A program made the position numbers and the translations under genes. Positions 28,274-35,508 of a stretch of 64,000 nt of DNA are shown here, one piece after another (the first letter of the stretch is position 1; every line of letters starts with the position of its first letter). The notes beneath the pieces were generated by a model that ran no database searches, was not told where the DNA came from, and saw nothing but the letters and a program-made list of their open reading frames with translations. The stretch is from contig NZ_JAEHOQ010000018.1 of the NCBI RefSeq assembly GCF_016239305.1, positions 25,670 through 89,669 of the forward strand, written 5' to 3'. The DNA is from Proteus vulgaris (GTDB taxonomy: Bacteria > Pseudomonadota > Gammaproteobacteria > Enterobacterales > Enterobacteriaceae).

Positions 28274-29647
28274 ATGATGAGAGCGTTATACGATTCTAAA
28301 AGTAAAACAATCGACGATCGCGGTATAAAAAATCTGCTGTCCAATGAAGCTAAATATTCAACTTGGTTGATGTTTGAAGCAATGTTAGCGCAAGCACAAG
28401 CTGAATACGGTTTTATTCCACAGTCTGCCGCAGATGAAATTAAAGAAAAGGCGATTATTGAGAATATCGATTTCGAAGAGATGAACCGCATTTATCAAAA
28501 AATCGGTCATGGCTTTGTGCCTTTCTTAAAAGTATTGGTGAATGCGTGCTCTGAAGAGAGCGGTAAATATGTGCACTATGGTATTACCACGCAAAATATA
28601 CAGCAAAGTTCACAGCTGTATATGATGAAAACAGTACACAATAAGTTCATGTTATTGTTAGGCGAAATTATTGAAAACTTATCTAATCTTGCTGAAAAAA
28701 CAAAACATATGGTGATGGCAGGTAGAACGCACGGTCGTCATGCTATTCCTATTACTTATGGGTACAAAGTTTCAGTATGGATCAGCGATTTTATTGATTG
28801 CTACCAACGAATGAAAGAATGCGAAAAGCGAGTATTCACCATTATGATGGGTGGCGCTGTAGGTGCTTTTAACTCAATGCCAGAAGTTGGAATGAAAGTA
28901 CAAAAACGTGTCGCTGAATTAGTGGGTATGCAAGCAATGGAAGTGCCATCACGTAATCTAAGTACTCACAAATTAGAATATATGATGAACTTAGCACTGA
29001 TGGCTAACATCTGCCATAAAATTGGTGAAGAAGTTTATAGTACAACATTGGAAGAAATTGCTGAGGTTTCTGAAGGGTTTACAAAAGGCACTGTGGGAAG
29101 TAGCACGATGCCCCATAAAATTAATCCAAAATTAGCCAAAGGTATTATTGCTAACTCACAGAAACTGTACTCATTACCTAATGTAGGGATGTACTCTGCG
29201 GTAAGACCTTATGAAGGTGATAGCAGTTCTTATATGTTATTCGATGGTTTAATTGAAGAATCGTTAGAACTTACAACCGAAATTTTGTTGAGAACGGAAG
29301 AGCTTTCAAGAACCATTGTTCCTCATGAAGAGAGAATGCTACATAACGTGATGAGAAATAAAGGTTTGGATAATACTGAATACGTTATGATGAAAATGGC
29401 TGAAAAATTAGGTAAAGATAAAGCACATTCACTGTTATATGAAGAAGCCATTAAAACGGCAGCAGATGGTGAAGATTTTTATACTAACCTGATGAAAAAT
29501 GACACCATTACAGCGGCCTTTAATGCCGATGAAATTAAGGCCATGCTTGATCCTCGTTCTTATATCGGTTTATCTGTTGAACTTGCGCAGAAAGAAGCAA
29601 AACGTGGGTTAGCGATTTCTCAAGAAATTAAACAAAGCTATAAATAA
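28274..29647 (+). CDS. Adenylosuccinate lyase/fumarase-superfamily enzyme in a PTS operon
   Basis: 457 residues of the aspartase/fumarase superfamily. Conserved regions: YVHYGITTQNIQQS (C1), MVMAGRTHGRHAIPITYGYK (C2, with the catalytic His type) and the flexible loop GSSTMPHKINP (275-285, C3). The full-length PurB-like C-terminus is present. The family cleaves fumarate (or an analogue) from succinylamino compounds. It starts 8 bp after the EIICB gene, in an operon controlled by an RpiR regulator, so a role on a PTS-imported phosphorylated substrate is more likely than purine synthesis. Actual substrate unknown. Two adjacent ATGs (28274, 28277) are possible starts. Confidence 0.85.
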   Translation: MMRALYDSKSKTIDDRGIKNLLSNEAKYSTWLMFEAMLAQAQAEYGFIPQSAADEIKEKAIIENIDFEEMNRIYQKIGHGFVPFLKVLVNACSEESGKYVHYGITTQNIQQSSQLYMMKTVHNKFMLLLGEIIENLSNLAEKTKHMVMAGRTHGRHAIPITYGYKVSVWISDFIDCYQRMKECEKRVFTIMMGGAVGAFNSMPEVGMKVQKRVAELVGMQAMEVPSRNLSTHKLEYMMNLALMANICHKIGEEVYSTTLEEIAEVSEGFTKGTVGSSTMPHKINPKLAKGIIANSQKLYSLPNVGMYSAVRPYEGDSSSYMLFDGLIEESLELTTEILLRTEELSRTIVPHEERMLHNVMRNKGLDNTEYVMMKMAEKLGKDKAHSLLYEEAIKTAADGEDFYTNLMKNDTITAAFNADEIKAMLDPRSYIGLSVELAQKEAKRGLAISQEIKQSYK

Positions 29648-29688
29648 AGTCATCAAGTATCTATACATAAATCATTATCAGTTAAGTC

Positions 29689-29718
29689 AAGAGCCATTCA
29701 ATTTGAGTGGCTCTTTTT
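29689..29718 (+). terminator. Terminator after the lyase gene
   Basis: Stem AAGAGCCATTC / GAGTGGCTCTT (one G-T pair) with a 5-nt loop and a T-run. Confidence 0.85.
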
Positions 29719-29727
29719 AGTTGATAA

Positions 29728-31044
29728 CTAACCAATCAACCCATGTACTAAAATAATACCGATACAAATTGGGCCAATATAACGCCATACCAGTAATAAG
29801 CATTGACGTTTTAAGCCAGAGATATTGTCAGGAATTAATGCATTTGCTCTACGTGACCATCCAAAAATTAAACACATTGCAATACCAAATAAAGGCATCA
29901 GAATATTGGATGTCAGATAATCCAATAAATCAAAGACCGTTTTTCCTGCGAATGTCACATCACTCATTGGTCCAAAAGATAATGAGACAGGAATACCCAT
30001 CAGCATGATCGACGCGGTTACTACTAATCCTGCACGACGACGTGTCCACTGAAAACGCATTTGCACATAAGCCACAATATGTTCCAGTAATGAAATAGCA
30101 GAGGTTAACGCCGCCATTAATAACAAGACGAAGAAAGTCACTGCTAAAATATTGCCACCAGGTAAGTTAGCAAAATAAACTGGCATGGTCATAAAAGTTA
30201 AACCAGGGCCAGCATTAGGCTCTAAGCCTGCGGCAGATAATGCAGGGAAAATCATTAATCCGGCAAGTACACACACCATACAAGATAAAATAACTACCCA
30301 CATACTGGAGTTGGCGATCCCTTTGTTATCCGCTAAATAAGCACTGTAAGTGATATGAATACCTAAACCGATAGACAGTGAGAAGAAGGCTAAACCTAAC
30401 GCATCCAATACACCTTGAGGGGTTAATTTACTGAAATCAGGATATAAAAATAATTTTAAACCTTCAGAAGAACCCGGCAAACTAATACCAACAATAATCA
30501 ATAAGATCATAATGATAAATAACATTGGCATCATGATTTTAACGGCTTTTTCTAACCCTCGTTGTACGCCCGCTAAAACTACAAAACAGGTTAGTCCAGC
30601 AAAGGCAAGGTGAGCCAAAATAGGCCATAAAGGATTGCTAATAAAACGGGTAAAAATACCCGTCAATTCTGCGCTATCAGTGATATTTAGCTGGCCTGTT
30701 GCTGCCATAACGGTGTAGCCAATTGTCCAACCACCGACAACACTATAGAAACTATAAATACACCAAGAACTGAAGACACCGATAACGCCAATAATGACCC
30801 AGTTACGTCCCATCATTTTTTTAAAGGCATTTACGGCTTCTGCGTGAGTGCTACTACCCAAGATATTTTCAGCCAGTAATACAGCAAGCCCGATAATGAA
30901 ACTAAATAACAAAAAGACAATTAAGAATGCACCGCCACCATTATTGGCTGCAACATAAGAAAACTTCCAAATAGCACCAATACCGATTGCAGAGCCTGCG
31001 GCTGCTAAGATATGGCCGACTCGTGATGTCCATTGTTGGCTCAT
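29728..31044 (-). CDS. Sodium-dependent amino-acid transporter, SNF/NSS family
   Basis: 438 residues, 11-12 membrane segments, bacterial neurotransmitter-sodium-symporter family (MhsT/YocR-like). The N-terminal sodium-site motif AAAGSAIGIGAIWKFSY (family form GNVWRFPY) is seen. Known bacterial members import hydrophobic amino acids. The start ATG at 31044 overlaps the stop of a small upstream ORF (ATGA). The mRNA leader carries a leucine-rich leader peptide and a terminator, so expression probably responds to leucyl-tRNA and the substrate is likely leucine or a related amino acid (inference). Confidence 0.92.
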   Translation of the reverse strand: MSQQWTSRVGHILAAAGSAIGIGAIWKFSYVAANNGGGAFLIVFLLFSFIIGLAVLLAENILGSSTHAEAVNAFKKMMGRNWVIIGVIGVFSSWCIYSFYSVVGGWTIGYTVMAATGQLNITDSAELTGIFTRFISNPLWPILAHLAFAGLTCFVVLAGVQRGLEKAVKIMMPMLFIIMILLIIVGISLPGSSEGLKLFLYPDFSKLTPQGVLDALGLAFFSLSIGLGIHITYSAYLADNKGIANSSMWVVILSCMVCVLAGLMIFPALSAAGLEPNAGPGLTFMTMPVYFANLPGGNILAVTFFVLLLMAALTSAISLLEHIVAYVQMRFQWTRRRAGLVVTASIMLMGIPVSLSFGPMSDVTFAGKTVFDLLDYLTSNILMPLFGIAMCLIFGWSRRANALIPDNISGLKRQCLLLVWRYIGPICIGIILVHGLIG

Positions 31045-31148
31045 TTTGCCTCCTGTTTTATTTGGTCAGTTATGGAAGGCATTGCCATACAATTGTTTAT
31101 TGAGAAGACGTTGTCACTCATCATCCTTATGGTAAAACTCAACATCAT
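31041..31148 (-). CDS. Small upstream ORF overlapping the transporter start
   Basis: 35 codons from ATG at 31148, with AGGGGAG 6 nt upstream, reading MMLSFTIRMMSDNVF... and ending in the TGA of ATGA, where the transporter begins. The binding site is stronger than expected by chance. It may allow translational coupling. No conservation evidence is available, so coding status is uncertain. Confidence 0.4.
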   Translation of the reverse strand: MMLSFTIRMMSDNVFSINNCMAMPSITDQIKQEAK

Positions 31149-31189
31149 AGAAACTCCCCTAAAAATAATTTCACCAGTAGGGGCACAAC

Positions 31190-31214
31190 AAAAAAAGCCA
31201 CCTGACTGGTGGCT
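31190..31214 (-). terminator. Attenuator terminator in the transporter leader
   Basis: On the minus strand: stem AGCCACC / GGTGGCT with loop AGTCA, directly followed by a run of seven T. It lies 29 nt after the leader peptide stop and about 145 nt before the transporter start. The GCCACC arm can alternatively pair with GGTGGC at 31239-31244, just after the leader peptide coding region, giving an antiterminator. Confidence 0.75.
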
Positions 31215-31243
31215 TTTGCAAAAAAATGAACGCGCTTGGCCAC

Positions 31244-31300
31244 CTAACGAAGGAGTAGTAGGTTTAGGCCTAGAAGTCGACTATTGGTGTTCATATTCAT
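31244..31300 (-). CDS. Leucine-rich leader peptide (attenuator)
   Basis: 18 codons from ATG at 31300 to TAG at 31244: MNMNTNSRLLGLNLLLLR. Seven of 18 residues are Leu, all CTN codons (CTT, four CTA, CTC, CTT), five of them in the last seven codons. It is followed by a terminator hairpin with an alternative pairing partner, the architecture of enterobacterial biosynthetic attenuators such as leuL. A purine-rich AAAGAG lies about 10 nt upstream. Regulates the SNF transporter by inference. Confidence 0.75.
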   Translation of the reverse strand: MNMNTNSRLLGLNLLLLR

Positions 31301-31586
31301 CTTTTTGCTCTTTATTGAAATGGATATAATCGCCATGCAATATGAAATATTATTTTTCAAAATGCGCATTTGTTATTTATATCATAAATTCAAACCAAAG
31401 AAATAAAATTTATTAGAATTTAGTGTTAATTTTTATTGGCAAATGTTTTTTCGGTGCTAACGGTGAACGGGGTGATAAGTTATGGAGTTAATCTTATTGT
31501 GTAAGGTGGCATCGGCAAAAATGTCGAAACAATAATTTAATATCAATTTATTTTTGTATCTAATTGATTAAATAGTAAAAATTACT

Positions 31587-31602
31587 TGGCATAATTCCTG
31601 CT
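31587..31602 (+). promoter_or_regulatory. Sigma-54 (-24/-12) promoter of fdhF
   Basis: TGGCAT-AATTC-CTGCT: GG and GC are 12 nt apart, as required for RpoN. It lies 56 bp upstream of fdhF. E. coli fdhF is also RpoN-dependent with activator FhlA. A TGTCGAAACA sequence at about 31524-31533 could be part of an FhlA site, but this is weak. Confidence 0.72.
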
Positions 31603-31657
31603 TAGTTGAAAGTTCTTTATGACTCTTTTACTCCCTAGTTAGGGGAAAGGATATCAA

Positions 31658-33826
31658 ATGAACAAAATCAACTCCGTCTGTCCTTACTGTGGCGCTGGCT
31701 GCAAAATCAATCTCTGTGTCGAAAATGGTCGCATAATCAAAGCTGAAGGTGCCAATGGTGTCACCAATCAAGGAGAACTTTGCTTAAAAGGGCTCTATGG
31801 TTGGGATTTTCTTAATGACAATAAATTGCTGACAGCCAGAATTCATGAACCCATGATCCGCCGACAAAAAGGGGCTGATTTTGAAATTGTAAGTTGGAAT
31901 GAAGCGATTCAATATACGGCAAAAAAATTACTGGAAATAAAAGAAAAATACGGTGCAAAATCCATCATGTGCACTGGATCTTCTCGTGGTACAGGGAATG
32001 AAACCAACTTTGTGATGCAGAAATTTGTTCGCGCGGTATTAGGTAATAATAATGTCGATTGTTGTGCTCGTGTTTGTCATGGACCCTCTGTTGCAGGTTT
32101 ACAAGAGACATTAGGCAATGGTGCCATGAGCAACTCTATTGCTGATATTGAAGATTCAGACTGCCTATTAGTCTTTGGTTATAACTGTGCTGACTCTCAT
32201 CCAATTGTGGCACGCCGTGTGGTTAAAGCAAAACAAAAGGGTGCAAAAATAATCGTTTGTGATCCTCGTAAAATCGAAACGGCCAAAATTGCTAACCAAT
32301 ATTTACCATTAAAAAATGGTACTAATATGGCGTTAGTCAATGCATTTGCGTATACGCTGATTGATGAAGATCTTTATGATAAAGATTACGTCAGTCGCTA
32401 TACCGAAGGTTTTGAAGAATATAAAAAACAACTCGCAGACTATAGCCCAGAAGCGGTGCAAGATATTGTCGGTATCCCAGCAATTGAAATCCGTAAAGCA
32501 ATGCGCACTTATGCGGGCGCTAAAACCGCCACAATTATGTGGGGAATGGGTGTCACACAATTTGGTCAAGCGGTTGATGTGGTAAAAGGCTTATCTGGCC
32601 TTGCACTATTAACAGGTAATTTAGGTAAACCGCATGTTGGTGTTGCCCCTGTTCGCGGACAAAATAATGTTCAGGGTGCCTGTGATATGGGGGTTTTACC
32701 TAATATGTTCCCAGGATACCAATATGTCACTGATGAAGAAACACGTAAAAAATTTGCTCAAGCGTGGAATATTCCGGTTGAACAACTTGATCCTGAAGTG
32801 GGATATCGGATTACTGAAGTACCGCATTTAGCCATTGAAGGCAAAGTGAAAGCTTACTACATCATGGGCGAAGATCCACTCCAAACAGAGGCGGATTTAG
32901 GTTTAGTGAGAAAAGGCTTTGAAGCGCTCGATTTTGTCGTGGTTCAAGACATCTTTATGACCAAAACTGCAGAGCAAGCTGACGTGATTTTACCTTCAAC
33001 TAGTTGGGGGGAACATGCAGGTATCTTTACTTGTGCCGATAGAGGATTCCAACGTTTTGAAAAAGCCATTGAAGCGCGTGGTAATGTAAAACGTGACTGG
33101 GAAATCATTAGCTTATTAGCCACAGAAATGGGCTACCCGATGTCTTATGAAAATAACGAAGAAATCTGGAATGAAGTCAGAGCATTATGCCCACTGTTCT
33201 TTGGTGTCACTTATGAAAAACTAGCAGGTTTAGCCCATATTCAATGGCCTTGTACTGATATTGAAGATAAAGGGACACCTTATTTATATTCAGGTAACCA
33301 ATTCACCACACCATCAGGCAAAGGTCAGTTGTTCGCGACACCATGGCGAGCACCAGCTGAATTACCCGATGCTGATTATCCAATGATTTTATCTACAGTG
33401 CGTGAAGTGGGGCATTATTCTTGTCGCTCTATGACGGGTAATTGTAAAGCATTGGCGTCACTTGCGGATGAACCGGGTTATGTTCAAGTTCACCCAGAGA
33501 TTGCTAAAGAAGCAGGTATTCGTGATCAAGAAATTGTTTGGGTTGAATCACGTCGAGGTAAAGTGATGTCTCGTTGCAATGTGAATGAGACAATCAACAA
33601 GCAAGCGATTTATATGACTTATCAATGGTGGATTGGGGCATGTAATGAATTGACTCAAGATAATCTTGATCCTGTTTCAAAAACACCTGAAACCAAATAT
33701 TGTGCGGCTAAAGTGATTAAAATTGAGGATCAAAAATGGGCGGAAAGCCAAGTTTCTCAGCATTATCATACAATGAGAAGTCGCTTAATTAATTTAGTGG
33801 AGCAAGCAAAAACCGCAGCACATTAA
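31658..33826 (+). CDS. fdhF: Formate dehydrogenase H, cysteine form
   Basis: Molybdopterin enzyme oxidising formate to CO2, cytoplasmic, usually the formate input of formate hydrogenlyase. 722 residues, similar to E. coli FdhF along its length. The [4Fe-4S] ligands Cys8, Cys11, Cys15 and Cys42 are present. Residue 140, selenocysteine in E. coli (CCARVUHGP), is Cys here (codon TGT at 32075-32077), so no UGA recoding is needed. Catalytic His141 follows. No hydrogenase genes are in the window. Single-gene unit with a terminator, under a sigma-54-type promoter. Confidence 0.95.
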   Translation: MNKINSVCPYCGAGCKINLCVENGRIIKAEGANGVTNQGELCLKGLYGWDFLNDNKLLTARIHEPMIRRQKGADFEIVSWNEAIQYTAKKLLEIKEKYGAKSIMCTGSSRGTGNETNFVMQKFVRAVLGNNNVDCCARVCHGPSVAGLQETLGNGAMSNSIADIEDSDCLLVFGYNCADSHPIVARRVVKAKQKGAKIIVCDPRKIETAKIANQYLPLKNGTNMALVNAFAYTLIDEDLYDKDYVSRYTEGFEEYKKQLADYSPEAVQDIVGIPAIEIRKAMRTYAGAKTATIMWGMGVTQFGQAVDVVKGLSGLALLTGNLGKPHVGVAPVRGQNNVQGACDMGVLPNMFPGYQYVTDEETRKKFAQAWNIPVEQLDPEVGYRITEVPHLAIEGKVKAYYIMGEDPLQTEADLGLVRKGFEALDFVVVQDIFMTKTAEQADVILPSTSWGEHAGIFTCADRGFQRFEKAIEARGNVKRDWEIISLLATEMGYPMSYENNEEIWNEVRALCPLFFGVTYEKLAGLAHIQWPCTDIEDKGTPYLYSGNQFTTPSGKGQLFATPWRAPAELPDADYPMILSTVREVGHYSCRSMTGNCKALASLADEPGYVQVHPEIAKEAGIRDQEIVWVESRRGKVMSRCNVNETINKQAIYMTYQWWIGACNELTQDNLDPVSKTPETKYCAAKVIKIEDQKWAESQVSQHYHTMRSRLINLVEQAKTAAH

Positions 33827-33848
33827 GCTGAGTGTTGATTCTAAATAG

Positions 33849-33874
33849 AAATGGAGACAATTAAGTCTCCATTT
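33849..33874. terminator. Terminator between fdhF and fdoI
   Basis: Perfect 10-bp stem AAATGGAGAC / GTCTCCATTT with a 6-nt loop, between convergent genes. Confidence 0.82.
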
Positions 33875-33912
33875 TGTTCTTATATTTATTTTATAGAAAC
33901 AAAAGCAGTGTA

Positions 33913-34569
33913 TTACTTTTGGTTTAATTTGCTTTCTACTTCTTTTTTCTCTTCTTCTAAGATCTCACGATACCAACGTGGATGGTGTTTCTTCGCCCAA
34001 CCCCGAGTTACCCAGCCTTCAATCATGCTACGAATCGAACCTTTTACCCAAAACGCAGCATATGCATGAACAATTACTGTTATGATCAGTAATATAGCTG
34101 ACACTGAGTGAGCGAGTAAGGCAATGCGAATAACTGGGATCGAGAAATAATCGGCAAAATAAGGACGCCAAATAATCACACCACTAATGGTTAGTACGAT
34201 AAGGCTAAGACTTAATGTCCAATAAATCCCTTTTTGACCTAAGTTGTAATGGCCAATATCACCAGCTTCTTCGTTTTGCAGCACTTTATGAATATTTTTT
34301 GCCCACACTAAATCATCTTTATCAATAGAGTTATATTTTAAATATCTGAAAAACATAAAAATAAAGAAAAAGACCATCGCAACACCAGCAAAAGGATGCA
34401 GTAAGCGCGAAAGCTGTGGTGTACCTAAAATATTCATAAACCAGTTTAGAGATGGGAAGAAAAAGCCCAATCCACTAAAAGTGGTAAAGATAAAGAAAAT
34501 CGCTACAACCCAGTGATTAATACGCTCTGAGGCAGTATGACGAAGGATTTTATCACTTTTTTTCTTCAT
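33913..34569 (-). CDS. fdoI: Formate dehydrogenase cytochrome b556 (gamma) subunit
   Basis: Integral membrane diheme cytochrome b that passes electrons from FdoH to quinone. 218 residues with four membrane segments and His residues suited for heme ligation (RINHWVVA, LLHPFAG, LLAHSVSA, VIVHAYAAF). The C-terminus is basic and somewhat longer than in E. coli (about 211). Overlaps fdoH by 1 bp, third gene of fdoGHI. Confidence 0.94.
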   Translation of the reverse strand: MKKKSDKILRHTASERINHWVVAIFFIFTTFSGLGFFFPSLNWFMNILGTPQLSRLLHPFAGVAMVFFFIFMFFRYLKYNSIDKDDLVWAKNIHKVLQNEEAGDIGHYNLGQKGIYWTLSLSLIVLTISGVIIWRPYFADYFSIPVIRIALLAHSVSAILLIITVIVHAYAAFWVKGSIRSMIEGWVTRGWAKKHHPRWYREILEEEKKEVESKLNQK

Positions 34570-35498
34570 TATTTCTGCTCCTCTTTATTCACTGAATGTT
34601 GTGATGCTTCCATCTCTTTTTGTGCCTCTTCTTCATCTTCTTCTGTGGTGTGGTTAGGGCCAATACCTAGATAATGGAACATTGCACCCGCAAAGGTAGC
34701 AGCAAAGCCGACGGCCGCTAATGGTTTCCAAATACCTTTCCAGAATTTTACTGTTGTGCTGATTTCTGGGTTTTCAGGTAAGCCATGATATAAGTTTGGT
34801 CTATCAGCGTGATGTAATACATACATGACATGAGTACCCCCTACACCTTGAGGATCGTATAAACCTGCTTTGTCATAACCTCGTGTATTGAGCTCAGTAA
34901 CGCGCTCATTGGCAAGGTGGGTCATCGCTTCTTTAGAGCCAAAATGAATCGCCCCTGTAGGGCAGGTTTTTACGCAAGCTGGCTCTTGACCGACTTCAAC
35001 ACGATCAACACACAATGTGCATTTATAAGCGCGGTTATCTTCTTCATTAATACGAGGAACATCGAAAGGACAGCCAGCAATACAGTAGCCACAACCAATA
35101 CAATGCTTTGATTGGAAATCAACAATACCGTTAGCGTATTGAATGATGGCACCTTCTGCTGGGCAGGCTTTTAAACAACCCGGATCAGCGCAGTGCATAC
35201 AGCCATCTTTACGAATTAGCCACTCTAATTTGCCATTTTCTTCAACTTCAGAAAATCGCATCACTGTCCATGATTTAGCGGTTAAATCCATCGGGTTATC
35301 ATAGACACCCACGTTAAGACCCACTTTGTCGCGAATGTCGTTCCATTCGGAACAGGCAACCTGACACGCTTTACAGCCAATACAGGTTGTCACATCGATA
35401 AGCTTTGCCACTTCTTCTTTAAAATCACGTACCTGTGGTGCTGGCGTGAGGGAATTGGTAGCAGAGCGACGAATAATATCTTGAGATTGCAATGACAT
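34569..35498 (-). CDS. fdoH: Formate dehydrogenase iron-sulfur (beta) subunit
   Basis: 309 residues with four ferredoxin-type Cys groups ([47 protein letters not shown]) for four [4Fe-4S] clusters, and a C-terminal membrane helix (about 258-280) that anchors it on the periplasmic side. Transfers electrons from FdoG to FdoI. Lies 10 bp after fdoG. Confidence 0.95.
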   Translation of the reverse strand: MSLQSQDIIRRSATNSLTPAPQVRDFKEEVAKLIDVTTCIGCKACQVACSEWNDIRDKVGLNVGVYDNPMDLTAKSWTVMRFSEVEENGKLEWLIRKDGCMHCADPGCLKACPAEGAIIQYANGIVDFQSKHCIGCGYCIAGCPFDVPRINEEDNRAYKCTLCVDRVEVGQEPACVKTCPTGAIHFGSKEAMTHLANERVTELNTRGYDKAGLYDPQGVGGTHVMYVLHHADRPNLYHGLPENPEISTTVKFWKGIWKPLAAVGFAATFAGAMFHYLGIGPNHTTEEDEEEAQKEMEASQHSVNKEEQK

Positions 35499-35508
35499 CA
35501 GTTTCCCC

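Noticed and set aside
28274..29647. Housekeeping purB
   Set aside because: Operon with a PTS permease and RpiR regulator, and unlike the usual hflD-purB context; treated as a superfamily member of unknown substrate.
31033..31329. 98-residue plus-strand ORF over the transporter leader
   Set aside because: It lies antisense to the leader peptide and attenuator hairpin, has a low-complexity unconserved translation and no ribosome binding site; the minus-strand structure explains the sequence.
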